The position numbers and the translations under genes were made by a program. DNA of 64,000 bases from Devosia equisanguinis (GTDB lineage: Bacteria; Pseudomonadota; Alphaproteobacteria; Rhizobiales; Devosiaceae): positions 186,001 through 250,000 of the forward strand of contig NZ_UZWD01000023.1 of the NCBI RefSeq assembly GCF_900631955.1. The letters run 5' to 3'. Under the pieces are notes generated by a model. It made no database searches. It was not told the DNA's origin and worked only from the letters and a program-made list of their open reading frames with translations. Of this stretch, positions 1 to 8,199 are shown in pieces. Positions within the stretch are counted from its first letter, which is position 1. Every line of letters starts with the position of its first letter.

Positions 1-85
1 CGTCGTCCGAGCGTCGCCGATCACCCGCATGTGCCCGAGATGCCCCCGCCCGGACAGGTCCGCAATGCGCCATTGGAGACTGGGA

Positions 86-574
86 ATGACGACGACAATT
101 CGCGCCGCTACTGACGCCGACTGGCCGGCGATCCTCGCCATGCTCCATCCCGTCTTCGCCGCAGGCGAGACCTATGCCGTGGACCGGGACCTTGATGAAG
201 CCGGCATCCACAGTTTCTGGATGATGCCTGGACATGAAGTGTTCGTTGCCGAAATCGACGGCAAGGTGGTGGGCACCTATTACCTTATGGCCAACCGGCA
301 CGGTGGTGGCGCCCGCGTGGCCAATTGCGGTTACGTCACCTCAGAGTCAGCGCGCGGAAAAGGCGTGGCCAGCGCCATGTGCACCCACTCGCTCACCAGA
401 GCTCGTGAACGCGGTTTCCGCGCCATGCAGTTCAATCACGTCGTGTCGACCAATGAAGGCGCTGTAGCGCTGTGGCAGAAACTCGGCTTCACCATTGTCG
501 GCACCCTGCCCGGCGCCTTCGAGCACCCGGTGCATGGTTTCGTGGACGCCTATGTGATGTACCAGACACTGTAG
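86..574 (+). CDS. GNAT family N-acetyltransferase
   Basis: A 162-residue protein that fills the GNAT fold: an N-terminal IRAATDADWPAI strand/helix, a central beta region ending in ANCGYVTSESARGKGVASAM (the acetyl-CoA pyrophosphate-binding loop R-G-K-G-V-A) and a C-terminal LWQKLGFTIVGTLPGAF segment. It should transfer an acetyl group from acetyl-CoA to an amine; the substrate cannot be read from sequence. The start at 86 is preferred over an upstream in-frame ATG at 29 because GGAG lies 8 bases before it and the GNAT fold begins directly after it. It converges on gnd with a shared terminator. The 85 bases before it hold nothing recognisable. Confidence 0.8.
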   Translation: MTTTIRAATDADWPAILAMLHPVFAAGETYAVDRDLDEAGIHSFWMMPGHEVFVAEIDGKVVGTYYLMANRHGGGARVANCGYVTSESARGKGVASAMCTHSLTRARERGFRAMQFNHVVSTNEGAVALWQKLGFTIVGTLPGAFEHPVHGFVDAYVMYQTL

Positions 575-626
575 CTGCAGAGCAGCCCGTCACACCTTTC
601 AACGCAGAGGCCCCTGGTCAAAAAAT

Positions 627-654
627 AAAAGGCCGGGACAAGTCCCGGCCTTTT
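627..654. terminator. Bidirectional terminator between acetyltransferase and gnd
   Basis: A perfect hairpin (AAAAGGCCGGGAC, short loop, GTCCCGGCCTTTT) lies between two convergent stop codons. T-runs occur on both strands, so it can serve both genes. Confidence 0.8.
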
Positions 655-674
655 CGCAAGATAGCGCGGCGCGC

Positions 675-2093
675 TTACTTGCCCAAAGTGCTCGGCCAGG
701 TGCCGTGCAGGTCGGTGCCGCGGCCGACGATCTCGAAGCCGTGGGCGCCGAAGAAGTCGCGCTGACCCTGGATCAGATTGGCAGTGCCCTGGGCCTGACG
801 ATAGCTGTCGAAATAGCTCAGTGCGGCCGAGAGACAGATCATCGGGAATTCGCCGACGGCGGCAGCGGCCACCACCTTGCGCAGGCTCGGATGGCTGTCC
901 TTCATGATGGTGACGAAGTCGGGCACGACCAGAAGATTGGTGGCTTCGCCCTTGGCATAGGCCGAGCTCATCTGATCGAGGAAGCGTGAGCGGATGATGC
1001 AGCCGGCGCGCCAGATCTTCGCAATCGTGGCCAGAGGCAGTGCCCAGCCGTTCTCTTCCGATGCCTTGGCGATGACGGCAAAGCCCTGGGCATAGGAGAC
1101 GATCTTGCCGGCGAGCAGCGCCTTTTCCAGGTCTTCGAGCGTCACATCGGTCTTGGCGCGGTTCGGCTTGCCATAGACGGCCTCGGCCGCGACGCGTTCA
1201 TCCTTGCGCGAAGAAATCGAGCGAGCCGCCACGGCGCCTTCGATGGCTGTGGCCGGCACGCCCATCTGCTGGGCGGCGATGGCGGACCACACGCCAGTGC
1301 CCTTCTGGCCGGCCTTGTCGAGGATCAGATCGACCAGCGGCTTGCCGCTTTCGGCATCGACCGCATCCAGCACATGGCCGGTGATCTCAATGAGGTAGGA
1401 GTTGAGCGGACCCTCGTTCCACTTCTTGAACACGGCGGCGCATTCCTTGGCCGTCATGCCCAGGCCGTCGCGCATCACGCCATAAACTTCGGCGATCATC
1501 TGCATGTCGCCATATTCGATGCCGTTGTGGATGGTCTTGACGAAGTGGCCGGCGCCGCCTTCGCCGAGATAGGCGCAGCAGCTCTCGCCATTGAACTTGG
1601 CCGCGATGGCGGTCAGCACCGCTTCGGCATTGTGCCACTGCTCCTTGGAGCCGCCGACCATGATCGAGGGGCCGTGACGGGCGCCCTCTTCGCCGCCGGA
1701 CACACCGACGCCGAGATAGCCGATATTCTTGGGCTTGAGATAGTCGAAGCGGCGCTGCGTGTCGGTGAACAGCGAGTTGCCGCATTCGATGATAGCGTCG
1801 CCAGGCTCGAGATGGGGCAGCAACTGCTCGATCATGTCGTCGACCGGCTTGCCGGCCTTGACCATGATGATGATCGAGCGCGGCGCCTTTACCGTCTGGA
1901 CGAAGTCGGCCAGGTCATATTTCGGAATGGTCTTGCCATCGAGACCCTGCGCCTTGGCCTCGGCGACGAATTCGTCGATACGCCCCGGCGACCGGTTGTG
2001 AACGGCGACGGTGTACCCTTTCTCGGCGATGTTGAGGGCAAGATTGGACCCCATCACTGCAAGGCCGATAAGGCCAATATCCGCTGTCGACAT
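675..2093 (-). CDS. gnd: 6-phosphogluconate dehydrogenase, decarboxylating
   Basis: A 472-residue protein of the usual length for this enzyme, which oxidises 6-phosphogluconate to ribulose 5-phosphate and CO2 with NADP+ in the oxidative pentose phosphate pathway. The N-terminal Rossmann fingerprint GLIGLAVMGSNLALN starts at residue 7. The catalytic-lysine segment HFVKTIHNGIEYGDMQ lies near residue 180 and the substrate-site signature LDKAGQKGTGVWS near residue 260. The ATG at 2093 is chosen over a TTG six bases upstream because GGAAGGA precedes it at good spacing. It is divergent from the gluconate dehydrogenase/gluconokinase pair, so the locus covers gluconate entry and oxidation. Confidence 0.95.
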   Translation of the reverse strand: MSTADIGLIGLAVMGSNLALNIAEKGYTVAVHNRSPGRIDEFVAEAKAQGLDGKTIPKYDLADFVQTVKAPRSIIIMVKAGKPVDDMIEQLLPHLEPGDAIIECGNSLFTDTQRRFDYLKPKNIGYLGVGVSGGEEGARHGPSIMVGGSKEQWHNAEAVLTAIAAKFNGESCCAYLGEGGAGHFVKTIHNGIEYGDMQMIAEVYGVMRDGLGMTAKECAAVFKKWNEGPLNSYLIEITGHVLDAVDAESGKPLVDLILDKAGQKGTGVWSAIAAQQMGVPATAIEGAVAARSISSRKDERVAAEAVYGKPNRAKTDVTLEDLEKALLAGKIVSYAQGFAVIAKASEENGWALPLATIAKIWRAGCIIRSRFLDQMSSAYAKGEATNLLVVPDFVTIMKDSHPSLRKVVAAAAVGEFPMICLSAALSYFDSYRQAQGTANLIQGQRDFFGAHGFEIVGRGTDLHGTWPSTLGK

Positions 2094-2295
2094 CCACAAG
2101 TCCTTCCGAATTCGTCATACTATGCACGCAGCGCATAGCGCGCGGCGGCGAAATGACCACAATATGCGCGGATAAGGAAGGGCCGAATGCACACTTTTCG
2201 AACACGCCACGCTTCTTGTATGGAAGTTTTTGACAATGCTGGTACCCCTGGCAGCGCTAAACTAATGAACACACACAAAAGAAAGGGCATCTGCC

Positions 2296-3066
2296 ATGGC
2301 TCCAAGCAATCCGTTTGACCTCAAGGGCCGTCGTGCCCTGGTCACCGGCTCCAGCCGCGGCCTCGGATTCGCCATGGCCAAGGCCTTGGCCCAGGCAGGC
2401 GCGGCGGTCGTGCTCAATGCCCGCGACAGCGTCGCGCTCGGCAATGCCGCAGCCGATCTCGGCGATGGCGGTCACGATGTCAGCGCCGTCGCCTTCGACG
2501 TCACCAGTCGCGATAGCGTCAATGAGGCCATTACTCATATCGAAGACGAAATTGGCCCTATCGACATTCTGGTCAACAATGCAGGCATGCAATTCCGCTC
2601 GGCCCTCGAGGCCTTCCCGCCCGAAAAGTTCGACCAGATCGTCACCACCAATCTGACCTCGGTGTTCAACGTCGCCCAGCCCGTGGCGCGCCACATGATT
2701 GCGCGCGGGCATGGCAAGATCATCAATGTCTGCTCGCTCCTGGCAGAGCTTTCCCGGCCCTCAATCGCGCCCTATGCGGCAACCAAGGGCGCCGTGGCCA
2801 ATCTGACGCGCGGCATGGCTGTGGACTGGGCCAAGCATGGTCTTAACGTCAACGGCATCGCCCCCGGCTATTTCGCCACCGAGATGAACGAGGCCCTGCT
2901 CAAGGACGAAAAATTCAACAGCTGGATCGCCGGCCGCACCCCGATGGGGCGCTGGGGCCAGCCCGAAGAACTGGGCGGCGCCGCCGTCTTCCTGGCCTCC
3001 GAGGCCTCACGCTTTGTCAACGGACACATTCTCTATGTCGACGGCGCCTTCACAGCCACAGTTTGA
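2296..3066 (+). CDS. SDR oxidoreductase, gluconate 5-dehydrogenase-like
   Basis: A 256-residue classical short-chain dehydrogenase with the cofactor motif TGSSRGLG near residue 16, NNAG near residue 93 and the catalytic Ser plus YAATK dyad near residue 158. The opening PFDLKGRRALVTGSSRGLG is typical of gluconate 5-dehydrogenases, which interconvert gluconate and 5-ketogluconate. Overlap with the gluconokinase gene downstream and divergence from gnd support that role. Substrate is inferred from context; other sugar-acid substrates remain possible. A GGGCAT-type weak SD precedes the start. Confidence 0.8.
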   Translation: MAPSNPFDLKGRRALVTGSSRGLGFAMAKALAQAGAAVVLNARDSVALGNAAADLGDGGHDVSAVAFDVTSRDSVNEAITHIEDEIGPIDILVNNAGMQFRSALEAFPPEKFDQIVTTNLTSVFNVAQPVARHMIARGHGKIINVCSLLAELSRPSIAPYAATKGAVANLTRGMAVDWAKHGLNVNGIAPGYFATEMNEALLKDEKFNSWIAGRTPMGRWGQPEELGGAAVFLASEASRFVNGHILYVDGAFTATV

Positions 3067-3598
3067 ACCGGCTCGCATCATCATCGTGATGGGCGTGTCA
3101 TCCTCGGGCAAATCCACGATCGGGGCCGCGCTCGGCCGCGCCCTGCACGCGCCGTTCCTCGATGGCGACAAATACCATCCCGAGGCCAATGTCGAAAAAA
3201 TGCGCAACGGCATTCCGCTGACCGACGAGGACCGCTGGCCCTGGCTGGAAGCGCTCAGCGCCGCCTTGGTCGAGGCGGCGGAAAAGAAGAACGTCGCGGT
3301 TGGCGCCTGCTCGGCACTGCGCAAAACCTATCGCGACTTCATCACCGAAAAGGCCGGCGAGCCGGTGCTGTTTGTCTATCTCGACGGCAGCCGCGACGTC
3401 ATCGGCGAGCGCATGGCCAAGCGCCATCACGAATACATGCCGACCAGCCTGCTCGACAGCCAGTTCGCGACGCTGGAAGTGCCCGATCCGGACACGGAGA
3501 ATGTCCTGAAAGTGCCGGTGACCGATCCGGTCAATCGTATCGTCACCACGGTCACGGCAGCGCTTCCCCAGCACAAGAGTTTTAAGCGCTGGCAGTAA
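3014..3598 (+). CDS. gntK: Gluconokinase
   Basis: A GntK-family kinase that phosphorylates gluconate to 6-phosphogluconate. The P-loop GVSSSGKST is followed by FLDGDKYHPEANVEKMRNG, which carries the family's DxDxxHP-like substrate segment, and LTDEDRWPWL. Length fits the family (about 165-190 residues). The start is uncertain: ATG codons at 3014 and 3035 both lie inside the preceding dehydrogenase gene, without a clear SD, so translation is probably coupled to that gene. Its product feeds directly into gnd. Confidence 0.9.
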   Translation: MSTDTFSMSTAPSQPQFEPARIIIVMGVSSSGKSTIGAALGRALHAPFLDGDKYHPEANVEKMRNGIPLTDEDRWPWLEALSAALVEAAEKKNVAVGACSALRKTYRDFITEKAGEPVLFVYLDGSRDVIGERMAKRHHEYMPTSLLDSQFATLEVPDPDTENVLKVPVTDPVNRIVTTVTAALPQHKSFKRWQ

Positions 3599-3606
3599 AA
3601 TGGCGT

Positions 3607-3631
3607 AAGCCCCGGCCATAAGCCGGGGCTT
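3607..3631. terminator. Hairpin between gntK and a convergent SDR gene
   Basis: A 10-bp perfect stem (AAGCCCCGGC / GCCGGGGCTT) sits between convergent stop codons. No strong T-run follows on either strand, so termination is likely but weakly supported. Confidence 0.6.
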
Positions 3632-3645
3632 GCCGATTATGCCGC

Positions 3646-4398
3646 TTATTGCGCGGTGTAGGCGCCGTCCACCAGATGGTAGGAGCCGGTGATATTGGAC
3701 GCAGCGTCGGACAACAGGAACAGGGTCAGTGCCGCAACTTCCTCGGACTTGCCCAGGCGTCCGATCGGATGGAGAGAGGTCAGCCCGTCATAGGCTTCCT
3801 TGGGCACGGCCGCCAGGAGCGGCGTATCGATGAAGCCCGGGCCAACAGCGGTAACGCGAATGCCCTTCTTGGCATAATCCAGCGCGGCCGACTTGGTCAT
3901 GCCGACCACGCCGTGCTTGGCGGCGACATAGGCCGGAGCGTTCGGGAAGGCTACGGAGCCAAGAATGGAGGCCATGTTGACGATAGCGCCGCCACCGATC
4001 TTGAGCATTTCGGCGATCTCGTACTTCATCGAGTAGAAGACGGAGTTGAGATTGATGTCGATGACCTTGTGCCAGCCCTCAAAAGTGTAGTCACCGAGGG
4101 GAGCGGCATCGCCACCGATACCGGCATTGTTCACCGCCACATCGAGCTTGCCATAGGTGTCGACGGTGAACTTGACCGCCTTCTCCACCTGGTCGATCTG
4201 GCCAACATCCACCGCGACCGCAGCCGCTTCGCCACCTGCGGACTTGATGGTCTCAACCAGCTTCTGGGCGGCGTCGAGCTTGAGATCGGCCACCACTACC
4301 TTTGCGCCGCGCGCGGCCAGCTGTTTGGCAACCGCTTCGCCGATCCCCGACGCTGCGCCGGTAACAAAGGCAACCTTGCCTGCAAAATCCTTGGTCAT
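3646..4398 (-). CDS. SDR family oxidoreductase
   Basis: A 250-residue classical short-chain dehydrogenase: TGAASGIG cofactor loop near residue 14, NNAG near residue 90, catalytic Ser in MASILGS and YVAAK near residue 155, and a C-terminal GSYHLVDGAYTAQ. AAGGAG lies 7 bases before the ATG. It resembles NAD(P)-dependent alcohol or cyclohexanone/glucose-type dehydrogenases, but no neighbour fixes the substrate. It is a separate unit, convergent with gntK. Confidence 0.8.
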   Translation of the reverse strand: MTKDFAGKVAFVTGAASGIGEAVAKQLAARGAKVVVADLKLDAAQKLVETIKSAGGEAAAVAVDVGQIDQVEKAVKFTVDTYGKLDVAVNNAGIGGDAAPLGDYTFEGWHKVIDINLNSVFYSMKYEIAEMLKIGGGAIVNMASILGSVAFPNAPAYVAAKHGVVGMTKSAALDYAKKGIRVTAVGPGFIDTPLLAAVPKEAYDGLTSLHPIGRLGKSEEVAALTLFLLSDAASNITGSYHLVDGAYTAQ

Positions 4399-4508
4399 GG
4401 AAAACTCCTTTGGTTGTCCCTCACATGTGGGCTGTCTGCGCCACCGCTTCCATGATCGAGGTCAAACTTCGGAGCGAACAGGCCGTTCAGGTGACAGCAC
4501 CAATCCTG

Positions 4509-4988
4509 TCACGATCCCGTCGCATTCGGCACGCCGGGATTGCGCGACAGGCTAGCATTGGCATAGCGGTCGTCGTGGCTGACTTCAGGCCCGGCCCAGT
4601 CCGGCAGGGCCACCGCCTGGTCGGCCGAAACAAGTTCTACTTCGGCCATGACCAAACCCGCATGGGCGCCCTCGAACACATCGACCTCCCAGGTCAGCCC
4701 GGCATGCGGCACGATATGGCGACGCTTCTCGACAACATGCGGCCTTGCCATGTCCAGCATGGCCCTGCCCTCGTCCAGCGGCACCTCATATTCAAACTCG
4801 GCACGTGAAATGCCTGATGTCGGCCCCTTCAAGGTCAGGAAGGCCCTGGCATCATCGACGATGCGGATGCGCACGGTGGCCTTGGCGCTGGTGGAGAGAT
4901 AGCCCTGTCGCATGGCCGAACTGCCGATCACCGCCTCGCGCCAGCTATCGCCCAATACCAGGAATTTCCGTTCGATCTCGACGCCCAT
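4509..4988 (-). CDS. CYTH domain protein, probable inorganic triphosphatase
   Basis: A 159-residue protein opening with the ExExK signature of the CYTH superfamily (E4, E6, K8 in EIERKFL), followed by alternating charged beta strands (VRIRIVDDARAFLTLKG, EFEYEVPLDEG, TWEVDVFEG, VMAEVELVS) that line the triphosphate tunnel. Short CYTH proteins of this kind hydrolyse tripolyphosphate or act as thiamine-triphosphatase-like enzymes with a divalent metal. It starts 3 bases after the stop of the upstream methyltransferase gene, so the two are probably co-transcribed, though no functional link is evident. Confidence 0.85.
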   Translation of the reverse strand: MGVEIERKFLVLGDSWREAVIGSSAMRQGYLSTSAKATVRIRIVDDARAFLTLKGPTSGISRAEFEYEVPLDEGRAMLDMARPHVVEKRRHIVPHAGLTWEVDVFEGAHAGLVMAEVELVSADQAVALPDWAGPEVSHDDRYANASLSRNPGVPNATGS

Positions 4989-4991
4989 CGC

Positions 4992-5528
4992 TCAAAACCC
5001 GAATGTCATCTGCCCGGCCGGCGTGCCGACCGACACCCCTTCCAAGGCCAGCATTTTCACCTTCGATGCCGCTCCACCCGGCGCCGAAAACCCGCCCGGC
5101 TTGCCATCGCTGGCCAGCACCCGATGGCAGGGAATAACCAGCGGCATCGGATTGGCCCCCATCGCCTGCCCCACGGCACGGGACAGGTTCACATCGCCCA
5201 GTTGCCGCGCCAAGTCGCCATAGGTGCGCGTCTCGCCCCAAGGCACGCTGAGCAGGAGATCATAGGCGCGGCGATGGAACTCCGGCGCCCCGCGCAGATC
5301 GAGCGTCACCCCCGAAAAATCCACGCGCTCGCCCTCCGCATAGTCCTCGATTCGATCCATCAGGGCCGCAATTTCACGTGTCGGGGACCCCAACCGGGCG
5401 CCATTGCGCCCAAGACGCTCGGCCATGATCTCCGGCGCATCACCCGGCAGAAGAACCCGGCAAAGACCCCGATCGGTCCAGCCCAGCCCGAATACACCCA
5501 ATGCCGTATCGAAGATTGCAGTGCCCAT
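4992..5528 (-). CDS. ogt: Methylated-DNA--protein-cysteine S-methyltransferase
   Basis: A 178-residue DNA repair protein that removes O6-alkyl groups from guanine in a suicidal reaction. The active-site PCHRV motif (IPCHRVLASDGKPGGF) lies near residue 130, with the upstream GETRTYGDLA helix and the RAVGQAMGANPMP segment of the family. The reading frame stays open further upstream to 5663, but the ATG at 5528 is chosen because the family fold begins there and the longer form would overlap the divergent gene at 5641. The SD is weak. Confidence 0.85.
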   Translation of the reverse strand: MGTAIFDTALGVFGLGWTDRGLCRVLLPGDAPEIMAERLGRNGARLGSPTREIAALMDRIEDYAEGERVDFSGVTLDLRGAPEFHRRAYDLLLSVPWGETRTYGDLARQLGDVNLSRAVGQAMGANPMPLVIPCHRVLASDGKPGGFSAPGGAASKVKMLALEGVSVGTPAGQMTFGF

Positions 5529-5640
5529 TTTCAGACCATAGGCGCCGCGCCGCAGAGAAACCAGAACCTGATACGGCGCTGCTGACAGCTTCTGTCGCCG
5601 TCGGCCGGCACTGAGCGGCGACAACAAAAGGATATCGCCT

Positions 5641-6168
5641 ATGGCCCGCATCGTTGGATACATCGCCGCCAGCCTCGACGGTTACATCGCGGACGCCGAT
5701 GGAAGCCTCGACTGGCTGTTCAAATACAACGACATGGACCTGGGTGAGCACGACTATCGCAAATTCGTCGCCACGATCCGCACCGTGGTGATGGGCCGCG
5801 CGACCTATGACTGGCTGGCCGCGGATGAAAGCCCGTGGGCCTATGGCGCGCTACGATGCTTCGTCGTCACGCGCGGCAGCATCGATAGCCCCAAGGGCGA
5901 GCTAGAGACACGCTCCGACATCGATGCCTTGATCGCGGAATTGCGCGCCCTCGATGATGGTGACGTGTGGATGCTTGGCGGCGGGCGCCTGCAGATGGCG
6001 TTCATGGAACGCGGTGCGCTCGACGAACTGGAAATCTATGTCATGCCGGAATTGCTTGGGGGTGGAGCACCACTATTCCCTGCGACCGGCTTTCGCACCG
6101 CACCAAAACTGCTGTCTGCCAAGGCGCTCGACAAGGGCTGCGTCCGGCTGCACTACCGCTTCACATAG
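5641..6168 (+). CDS. Dihydrofolate reductase-family (RibD C-terminal-like) protein
   Basis: A 175-residue protein with the RibD/DHFR-like fold: IVGYIAASLDGYIADADGSLDWL at the N-terminus, VVMGRATYDWL in the centre and a DVWMLGGGRLQMAFMERGALDELEIYVMPELLGGG segment (dinucleotide-binding G-G-G plus the DEL/E stretch). Proteins of this group probably reduce a pteridine- or pyrimidine-type substrate with NADPH; the substrate is unknown. AAAAGGA precedes the ATG. Followed by a strong terminator hairpin. Confidence 0.75.
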   Translation: MARIVGYIAASLDGYIADADGSLDWLFKYNDMDLGEHDYRKFVATIRTVVMGRATYDWLAADESPWAYGALRCFVVTRGSIDSPKGELETRSDIDALIAELRALDDGDVWMLGGGRLQMAFMERGALDELEIYVMPELLGGGAPLFPATGFRTAPKLLSAKALDKGCVRLHYRFT

Positions 6169-6197
6169 AAAAAGGGCCCCTTGCGGGGCCCTCTTTT
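6169..6197. terminator. Terminator after the DHFR-like gene
   Basis: The hairpin AAAGGGCCCC-TTGC-GGGGCCCT is followed by CTTTT on the + strand and has an A/T-rich tail on the other strand. It separates convergent genes and may work in both directions. Confidence 0.8.
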
Positions 6198-6200
6198 CGA

Positions 6201-6383
6201 TCAGTTCTTCAGGGCCTTGCCGGCCTTGTCTTTCAGCTCGCCGGCCTTTTGCTGCAGCTTGCCTTCGGCCTTGTCCATCTTGCCTTCGGCCTGCAGCTTG
6301 GTGTTGCCGGTCAGGCCGCCTGCGGCGTCCTTGATCGCACCCTTGACCTGCTTGCCGGCGCCTTTGACTTCGTCCTTATGCAT
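6201..6383 (-). CDS. CsbD family stress-response protein
   Basis: A 60-residue, lysine- and alanine-rich hydrophilic protein with the CsbD pattern: repeated short helices of the form GKxxKGAxKDAAGxLTG, GKMDKAEGKLQQKAGELKDKAG. CsbD proteins accumulate under general stress in many bacteria; their molecular role is not known. AAAGGAGACC precedes the ATG. It lies between a convergent terminator and the upstream membrane-protein gene on the same strand. Confidence 0.85.
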   Translation of the reverse strand: MHKDEVKGAGKQVKGAIKDAAGGLTGNTKLQAEGKMDKAEGKLQQKAGELKDKAGKALKN

Positions 6384-6452
6384 GATGGTCTCCTTTCAAG
6401 AAACTCGAACACAACAACGGACGGGTAGCGCCGGTGTTCCCAGGCATTTCGA

Positions 6453-7421
6453 TCACATTGCCGTGCCGAACCGACGCGCTGTCCATCCGGCCGCCTTGTC
6501 CTTGATCTGGCCGAACTTCCGGGATGCGGACGTCAGCCGCTGGTCCCAGGCCGGATCGGGGTTCTGTCCCTCAATGGTCTTGAAATAAGCCTGCATCATG
6601 CAGGCAATGGCGAAGGGTTCGATGAGCGCCACCTTTACCGCCCAGGCGAAAAGCAGCGCAAAGACGAAACCGCCGGCCGACCAGGCGCCGGGGATGAGAT
6701 AGACCAAAGCCGCTGCTGGCGCGAGCATGATCAGAAACACCAGGAAAGCCAGCCCATAGGTGATGATCGTCAACCAGGCGGCGTTCTTGAGCATGCCCTG
6801 ATAGTTCTGCCCATACAGCACCAGCGCCGTCTTGGCCGATTCCCAGGGATTGGTGGAACGGGTCTTGATGGCATAGGCGAGGATCACCTCATCGACGAGG
6901 CCTACTGCAATGCGCAGAAAGGCCCGCACGATACCGACGATCTGCTGCAACCCCGGAATAGGCAGGATCGAGGCAATGCCCTGCACGAGACCGGTAATGG
7001 CGCCGAGGACACCCTTGACCAGCTGGTCCACGCCGAACAGCACGCTGGCCTCGGCGAAGCGTTCCTTGACCACGCCGCTGGCATAATCGATCTGCGAGCG
7101 GCCATCGGGAATGGACTTGCCTTCCAGCAATTCGACCATCACCGCAATATGGCCGGCCTTGACGATGTAGAGAATGTATTCCCGCAGGAAATAGAGCACA
7201 CCCGCGGTAAGCCCGAAGCCGAAAATGCCGCCCCAGACGGCGCTGCTGGCCTGGAATTCGGCGTCACCAAAGGCACCCACGCCCCAGCCCACGCCCGCAC
7301 CTGCGCCGGTGGCCACCACATAGGCCACTGCGATACCGAAATAGACCACCATTCGGAACACGACGAATGGCCAGGTGCGGGCCATCAGGCCCAGCCCCCT
7401 GCTGATTGAAAAGTCCCACAT
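6453..7421 (-). CDS. Multi-pass membrane protein of unknown function
   Basis: A 322-residue protein with about five or six hydrophobic stretches: residues 17-50, 60-85, a glycine-rich amphipathic region near 145-190, and a long hydrophobic block near 235-285. A soluble C-terminal tail ends in RRFGTAM. No catalytic motif is visible. The pattern fits an inner-membrane protein with glycine-rich helices. It overlaps the upstream frame of the divergent pseudouridine synthase only if that gene started earlier than chosen here. Confidence 0.6.
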   Translation of the reverse strand: MWDFSISRGLGLMARTWPFVVFRMVVYFGIAVAYVVATGAGAGVGWGVGAFGDAEFQASSAVWGGIFGFGLTAGVLYFLREYILYIVKAGHIAVMVELLEGKSIPDGRSQIDYASGVVKERFAEASVLFGVDQLVKGVLGAITGLVQGIASILPIPGLQQIVGIVRAFLRIAVGLVDEVILAYAIKTRSTNPWESAKTALVLYGQNYQGMLKNAAWLTIITYGLAFLVFLIMLAPAAALVYLIPGAWSAGGFVFALLFAWAVKVALIEPFAIACMMQAYFKTIEGQNPDPAWDQRLTSASRKFGQIKDKAAGWTARRFGTAM

Positions 7422-7476
7422 GCTTGTTGTCCCTCAAGCCCTTGGTCAAAGGGGCCGATGTCTGGTACAGGGCCTC

Positions 7477-8148
7477 ATGCCCGGTCCCATGCCCACCCTC
7501 ATCGATTACTTTCCGCCGACTGAACCCTACCTGAACATCATCCATGTCGATGATGACATTCTGGTCGTGGACAAGCAAAGCGGACTTCTGAGCGTGCCGG
7601 GCAAGGACCCCAGCCTCTGGGACTGCATCGAATACCGCGCCCGCCGGACCTGGCCAACGGCCGGCATGTGTCACCGGCTCGACAAGGATACCTCGGGCGT
7701 GCTGGTGCTCGCCCTGAACAAGCGCGCCCATGGGCGCATCGGCAGCCAGTTCGAGCACCGCAAGACTACCAAAAGCTATGTCGCTCGGGTCTCAGGCATC
7801 ATCGAGAGGGATAGCGGCCTCATCGATTTACCCCTGGCTACGGATTGGGAGAACAAGCCGCGCCAGCGGGTCGATTATGACAATGGCCGTTCGGCGCAGA
7901 CGCAGTGGGAAGTGGTGGAGCGCGAGGACAAGGCAACGCGCGTCCGCCTGGTGCCGCTGACGGGCCGCACCCATCAGCTGCGAGTTCACATGAAGGCCAT
8001 CGGCCATGTGATTCTGGGCGATGCATTTTATTCCGAAGGCGAGGACTTTGCCGCTGCCGACCGGCTGCAACTGCACGCCGCCGAGCTCGGGTTCACCCAC
8101 CCGACCACCGAAGAGTTCATGACCTTCTCGGCGCCCACCCCGTTCTAG
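7477..8148 (+). CDS. rluA: RluA-family RNA pseudouridine synthase
   Basis: A 223-residue enzyme that isomerises uridine to pseudouridine in rRNA and/or tRNA. The catalytic motif HRLDKDTSGVLVLA carries the essential Asp near residue 63. Other family segments are ILVVDKQSGLLSVPG at the start, LPLATDWENKPRQRVD in the middle and LTGRTHQLRVHMKAIGHVILGD towards the end. No S4 domain is present and the length fits RluA (sites 746 of 23S rRNA and 32 of tRNA in E. coli) rather than RluC/D; site specificity is inferred. The ATG at 7477 has CAGGG just upstream; 7489 is an alternative. Confidence 0.85.
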   Translation: MPGPMPTLIDYFPPTEPYLNIIHVDDDILVVDKQSGLLSVPGKDPSLWDCIEYRARRTWPTAGMCHRLDKDTSGVLVLALNKRAHGRIGSQFEHRKTTKSYVARVSGIIERDSGLIDLPLATDWENKPRQRVDYDNGRSAQTQWEVVEREDKATRVRLVPLTGRTHQLRVHMKAIGHVILGDAFYSEGEDFAAADRLQLHAAELGFTHPTTEEFMTFSAPTPF

Positions 8149-8199
8149 GGCTGGCAGAGTCTGTTTCTGCTGGCATGATGATAGCAACGGAGAATGTCT

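Noticed and set aside
2200-2295. TTGACA at 2230 as a sigma-70 promoter for the gluconate genes
   Set aside because: No -10 box occurs at acceptable spacing, so I did not list it.
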